Part shown: positions 7,281 to 9,284 of the stretch, one piece after another
Numbering within the stretch: the first letter of the stretch is position 1
How the letters are laid out: each line of letters starts with the position of its first letter
NCBI GenBank assembly: GCA_937890655.1
Contig: CALADT010000049.1
Location: forward strand, 1 to 9,284
Length of the DNA: 9,284 nt
Direction: 5' to 3'
Origin: an uncultured Mucispirillum sp.
GTDB lineage: Bacteria; Chrysiogenota; Deferribacteres; Deferribacterales; Mucispirillaceae
Made by a program: the position numbers and the translations under genes
Notes under the pieces: model-generated
What the model was told of the DNA's origin: nothing
Databases searched by the model: none
Seen by the model: the letters and a program-made list of their open reading frames with translations, nothing else

Positions 7281-7412
7281 AAATGGATAGTGAAAATATC
7301 TATAAAAAGGTTTTTATTTTTATAATAGTTTTAAAATTTATCATAAAATATTATCTATAAATAACAGGTATAGTATTTATTATTAATTTTAGGTATCTAC
7401 TTGTTTATTAAT

Positions 7413-7426
7413 ATGTATACATGTAT
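7413..7426. promoter_or_regulatory. Overlapping palindromes upstream of glpT, possible operator
   Basis: ATGTATACAT (7413-7422) and ATACATGTAT (7417-7426) are perfect 10-bp palindromes that overlap by 6 nt. They lie about 80 nt before the glpT ribosome site, where a regulator could bind. No known operator consensus is matched, and alternating purine-pyrimidine AT-rich DNA gives such palindromes fairly easily. Confidence 0.2.
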
Positions 7427-7494
7427 TTTTATGTTATAAAACGACACTGTAAAAAATTTTGTGTAATAGAAAAAACTGTGTTATAAAAAAGAAT

Positions 7495-7500
7495 AAGGAG
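7495..7500 (+). promoter_or_regulatory. Ribosome binding site marking the original glpT start
   Basis: AAGGAG lies 6 nt before the ATG at 7507 and is among the best Shine-Dalgarno matches in the window. It decides that translation of glpT was meant to start at 7507. The ATG at 7711, which opens the intact frame, is preceded by GGTTTAGCA and has no ribosome site. Confidence 0.75.
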
Positions 7501-7506
7501 TATTAC

Positions 7507-7710
7507 ATGAAATTTGAAGAACAGTTAAAACATTTTAAAGAAAGTCTAAATTTTTAAGAAAAATTTTGGAGTATCAGACTATAATAAATTGAGCGAGTTC
7601 CTGAAGATGAAGTAGACCCGTTATATAAGCGTCTACGTATTCAAATTTTTATAGGTATCTTTGTTGGATACGCTGCCTACTACTTTGTTCGTAAAACTTT
7701 TGGTTTAGCA
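7507..7710 (+). pseudogene. glpT: 5' part of glpT, interrupted by in-frame stops
   Basis: The ATG at 7507 is in the same frame as the transporter body but gives only MKFEEQLKHFKESLNF before TAA (7555-7557). Two more stops, TAA TAA, occupy 7582-7587. From 7588 the same frame reads IERVPEDEVDPLYKRLR and on through the whole first membrane helix (YAAYYFVRK), matching GlpT N-termini as I know them. The codon for the arginine equivalent to E. coli Arg45, which contacts the phosphate of the substrate, is at 7690-7692. Between the stops, the +1 frame is open from 7550 to 7612. One extra T in the run at 7551-7555 and one missing A at 7586-7588 would account for the pattern. Real mutation and sequence error cannot be told apart here. 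Confidence 0.7.
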
Positions 7711-8910
7711 ATGCCTTATTTAATTGAGGAAAAAGGCTTTTCAAAAGGTGAGCTTGGTGTTGCATTATCTGCTGTATCTATAGCTTATGGTATTTCAAAA
7801 TTTATTATGGGTTCTGTTTCAGATAGAGCAAACCCACGATATTTTTTGCATGCAGGTTTACTTTTAGCATCTGGAGTAACATTAATTCTTGGTTTTTTTG
7901 ACTGGGCTACATCATCTGTTGCGATTATGTTTGTAATCCTGTTTTTTAGCGGTTGGTTTCAAGGTATGGGCTGGCCTCCATGTGGTAGAAGTATGGTTCA
8001 CTGGTGGTCCCATAAAGAACGTGGTTCAGTTGTTTCCCTTTGGAATGTAGCACATAATATTGGAGGTGGGTTACCGCCATTATTTTTTATGCTAGGTATG
8101 TATTTATTTGCTGACTGGCATTCTGCTTTCTATATGCCTGCCTTTGCAGCAATTATCGTTGCTATTTTAGCATTTTTATTAATGCGAGATACACCACAAT
8201 CTTGTGGTCTTCCTTCCATAGAAGAATATAAAAATGATTATCCATCTGATTATAATAAAGAACATTCTGAAAAAGAATTATCAGCAAAAGCAATTTTTAC
8301 AAAATATATTTTACCAAATAAACTTTTATGGTATATAGCGTTTGCTAACGTATTTGTATATTTAATTAGATACGGTATCCTTGACTGGTCTCCGACATAT
8401 TTAAAAGAAGTAAAACATTTTGATATGCATTCAAGTTCATGGGGCTATTTCTTGTATGAATATGCAGGTATTCCTGGTACACTACTTTGTGGCTGGATGA
8501 GTGATAAAGTTTTTAAAGACTCAAGAAGTATTACAGGTTTATTTTTCATGGGGCTTGTAACAATAGCTGTTGCAGGTTTTTGGCTTAACCCTCCAGGCAA
8601 TCCTGGACTTGATATGTTCTTTATGATTGCAATAGGTTTCTTAATATATGGCCCTGTTATGTTAATAGGTTTATATGCTCTTGAACTTGCTTCTAAAAAA
8701 GCAGCAGGAACAGCAGCTGGTTTTACAGGCCTTTTTGGTTATCTTGGTGGTTCTGTTGCTGCAAGTGCTATAATCGGTTACACAGTTGATTTCTTCGGAT
8801 GGAACGGTGGTTTTATGGTTATGGTAGCAGGTAGTATATTAGCTATGGTGCTTTTATTTGTTACTTTAATCAACGAGAAAAAACAAAAAGCAATAAATGA
8901 AACTTTATAA
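7711..8910 (+). CDS. glpT: Glycerol-3-phosphate:phosphate antiporter GlpT, body lacking TM1
   Basis: GlpT is an inner-membrane antiporter of the major facilitator superfamily (OPA family) that imports sn-glycerol-3-phosphate in exchange for phosphate. This 399-codon frame covers everything from the end of TM1. Clear GlpT signatures, numbered from this ATG, are SKFIMGSVSDR (29-39), GWFQGMGWPPCGRSMVHWW (81-99), NVAHNIGGG (112-120, His115 equivalent to E. coli His165), MRDTPQSCGLP (158-168), VYLIRYGILDWSPTYLKEV (216-234, Arg220 equivalent to Arg269) and AAGTAAGFTGLFGYLGGS. E. coli GlpT has 452 residues, so about 51 are missing. They are encoded upstream in the same frame but cut off by stops. 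A product starting here would lack TM1 and one substrate arginine and is unlikely to transport. Similarity to the enterobacterial protein is strikingly high. Confidence 0.88.
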   Translation: MPYLIEEKGFSKGELGVALSAVSIAYGISKFIMGSVSDRANPRYFLHAGLLLASGVTLILGFFDWATSSVAIMFVILFFSGWFQGMGWPPCGRSMVHWWSHKERGSVVSLWNVAHNIGGGLPPLFFMLGMYLFADWHSAFYMPAFAAIIVAILAFLLMRDTPQSCGLPSIEEYKNDYPSDYNKEHSEKELSAKAIFTKYILPNKLLWYIAFANVFVYLIRYGILDWSPTYLKEVKHFDMHSSSWGYFLYEYAGIPGTLLCGWMSDKVFKDSRSITGLFFMGLVTIAVAGFWLNPPGNPGLDMFFMIAIGFLIYGPVMLIGLYALELASKKAAGTAAGFTGLFGYLGGSVAASAIIGYTVDFFGWNGGFMVMVAGSILAMVLLFVTLINEKKQKAINETL

Positions 8911-8928
8911 TTTCACATAAACATTTTT

Positions 8929-8970
8929 AAAAATGCTCTAGATTATTATATATAATTTGGAGCATTTTTT
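8929..8970 (+). terminator. Intrinsic terminator after glpT
   Basis: AAAAATGCTC (8929-8938) pairs with GAGCATTTTT (8960-8969), extended inward by T-G and A-T pairs, and the T run ends at 8970. It begins 18 nt after the glpT stop. The loop is AT-rich and about 17 nt long. Confidence 0.85.
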
Positions 8971-9284
8971 ATATATTAATATCTTATTTAAAAATCCATT
9001 TCTATAAGTTATTATTAATTTTATAAATAATCTATTTTGTATAATCTATATATAATAACCAAATTAAATAATATATTAAATAAAATATAGTATAGTAAAA
9101 ATAAATATTAAAAAAACCTGTGTAAAAAAGTCTGTAAAAAGTGATTTCTAAGTTATATTAATTAAAATATCATTATATTTTTTTATTTATAGTTTTATAA
9201 AATATAAATTATATAGAATATTATTTTAAATAGTAAACTTTTCTTAATAAAAAATAATCAAGCAAAATTATAAGTGTATAAATA
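8971..9284. other. Gene-free AT-rich DNA at the end of the window
   Basis: No coding frame, RNA gene or convincing promoter is visible in about 310 nt. The only structure noted is an imperfect tandem pair, CTGTGTAAAAAAG (9118-9130) followed by TCTGTAAAAAG (9131-9141). The composition is extremely AT-rich, so hexamer matches to promoters are not informative. Confidence 0.6.

Larger units (their letters stand above)
6999..7506. other. Gene-free AT-rich intergenic region upstream of glpT
   Basis: No coding frame with a ribosome site was found in about 500 nt. The region contains a candidate structured RNA (7183-7280), several short AT-only hairpins likely to be chance (for example 7026-7043 and 7088-7110), two overlapping palindromes (7413-7426), and a weak promoter-like pair TTGTGT (7459-7464) and TATAAA (7482-7487) with 17-nt spacing. 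That pair would place the glpT start of transcription almost at the ribosome site, so it is doubtful. Confidence 0.6.

Noticed and set aside
7607..7615. ATG at 7607 as an alternative start
   Set aside because: It is in the +1 frame and meets TAG at 7613 after two codons.
9118..9141. Imperfect tandem CTGT...AAAAAG pair as a CRISPR-like or iteron repeat
   Set aside because: There are only two short, unequal copies with no spacers and no further units.

Overview
The window is an AT-rich bacterial segment (roughly 30% GC by eye, with intergenic DNA far lower). It holds one tRNA gene, seven protein-coding genes and one gene with a disrupted 5' end. Shine-Dalgarno sites (AGGAG/GAGG) and sigma70-type promoters are recognisable. 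A standalone FlhB C-terminal-like protein, a short SppA and a probably periplasmic enzyme point to a low-GC, Gram-negative, probably flagellated bacterium. A gut Deferribacterota member of the Mucispirillum type would fit, but that is an inference from gene content and base composition, not a proven identity.

Layout. (1) Positions 59-132, minus strand: tRNA-Arg(UCU) with its own promoter. (2) Positions 303-3761, plus strand: a tight four-gene run of DUF72 protein, FlhB C-terminal-like protein, SppA and ComM/YifB. Its junctions are a 4-nt ATGA overlap, a 32-nt gap and a 1-nt TAATG overlap, so it looks like one operon. (3) Positions 3762-3994: an AT-rich convergent intergenic region with hairpins. 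(4) Positions 3995-5574, minus strand: a two-gene unit of a CobC-like phosphatase (TTG start) and a divergent CbiB, which belong to the nucleotide-loop and aminopropanol steps of cobalamin synthesis. A sigma70-like promoter precedes it, and no cobalamin riboswitch is visible. (5) Positions 5752-6951, plus strand: a PHP-domain phosphoesterase anchored at both ends by membrane helices, with a good promoter in front and a strong intrinsic terminator behind. (6) Positions 6999-7506: about 500 nt without a gene, including a 98-nt segment that can fold into a tidy three-way junction. (7) Positions 7507-8910: glpT, the glycerol-3-phosphate:phosphate antiporter. Its transporter body is intact, but the start region carries in-frame stops. 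A clear terminator follows, then AT-rich DNA with no gene.

How the genes relate. The cobC-cbiB pair acts in one pathway. The four-gene operon has no single pathway: it joins envelope proteolysis (SppA), DNA branch migration in recombination or uptake (ComM), a secretion-gate-like fragment and an uncharacterised TIM-barrel protein.

The points most worth a second look are three. First, glpT has a well-formed start and ribosome site, yet runs into a stop after 16 codons and then resumes in the same frame with perfect family similarity; the ATG that opens the intact frame lies downstream of TM1 and the Arg45-equivalent substrate-binding residue. Second, there is a candidate structured RNA upstream of glpT. 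Third, the PHP enzyme has a predicted periplasmic catalytic domain. No wholly new multi-gene system was found.
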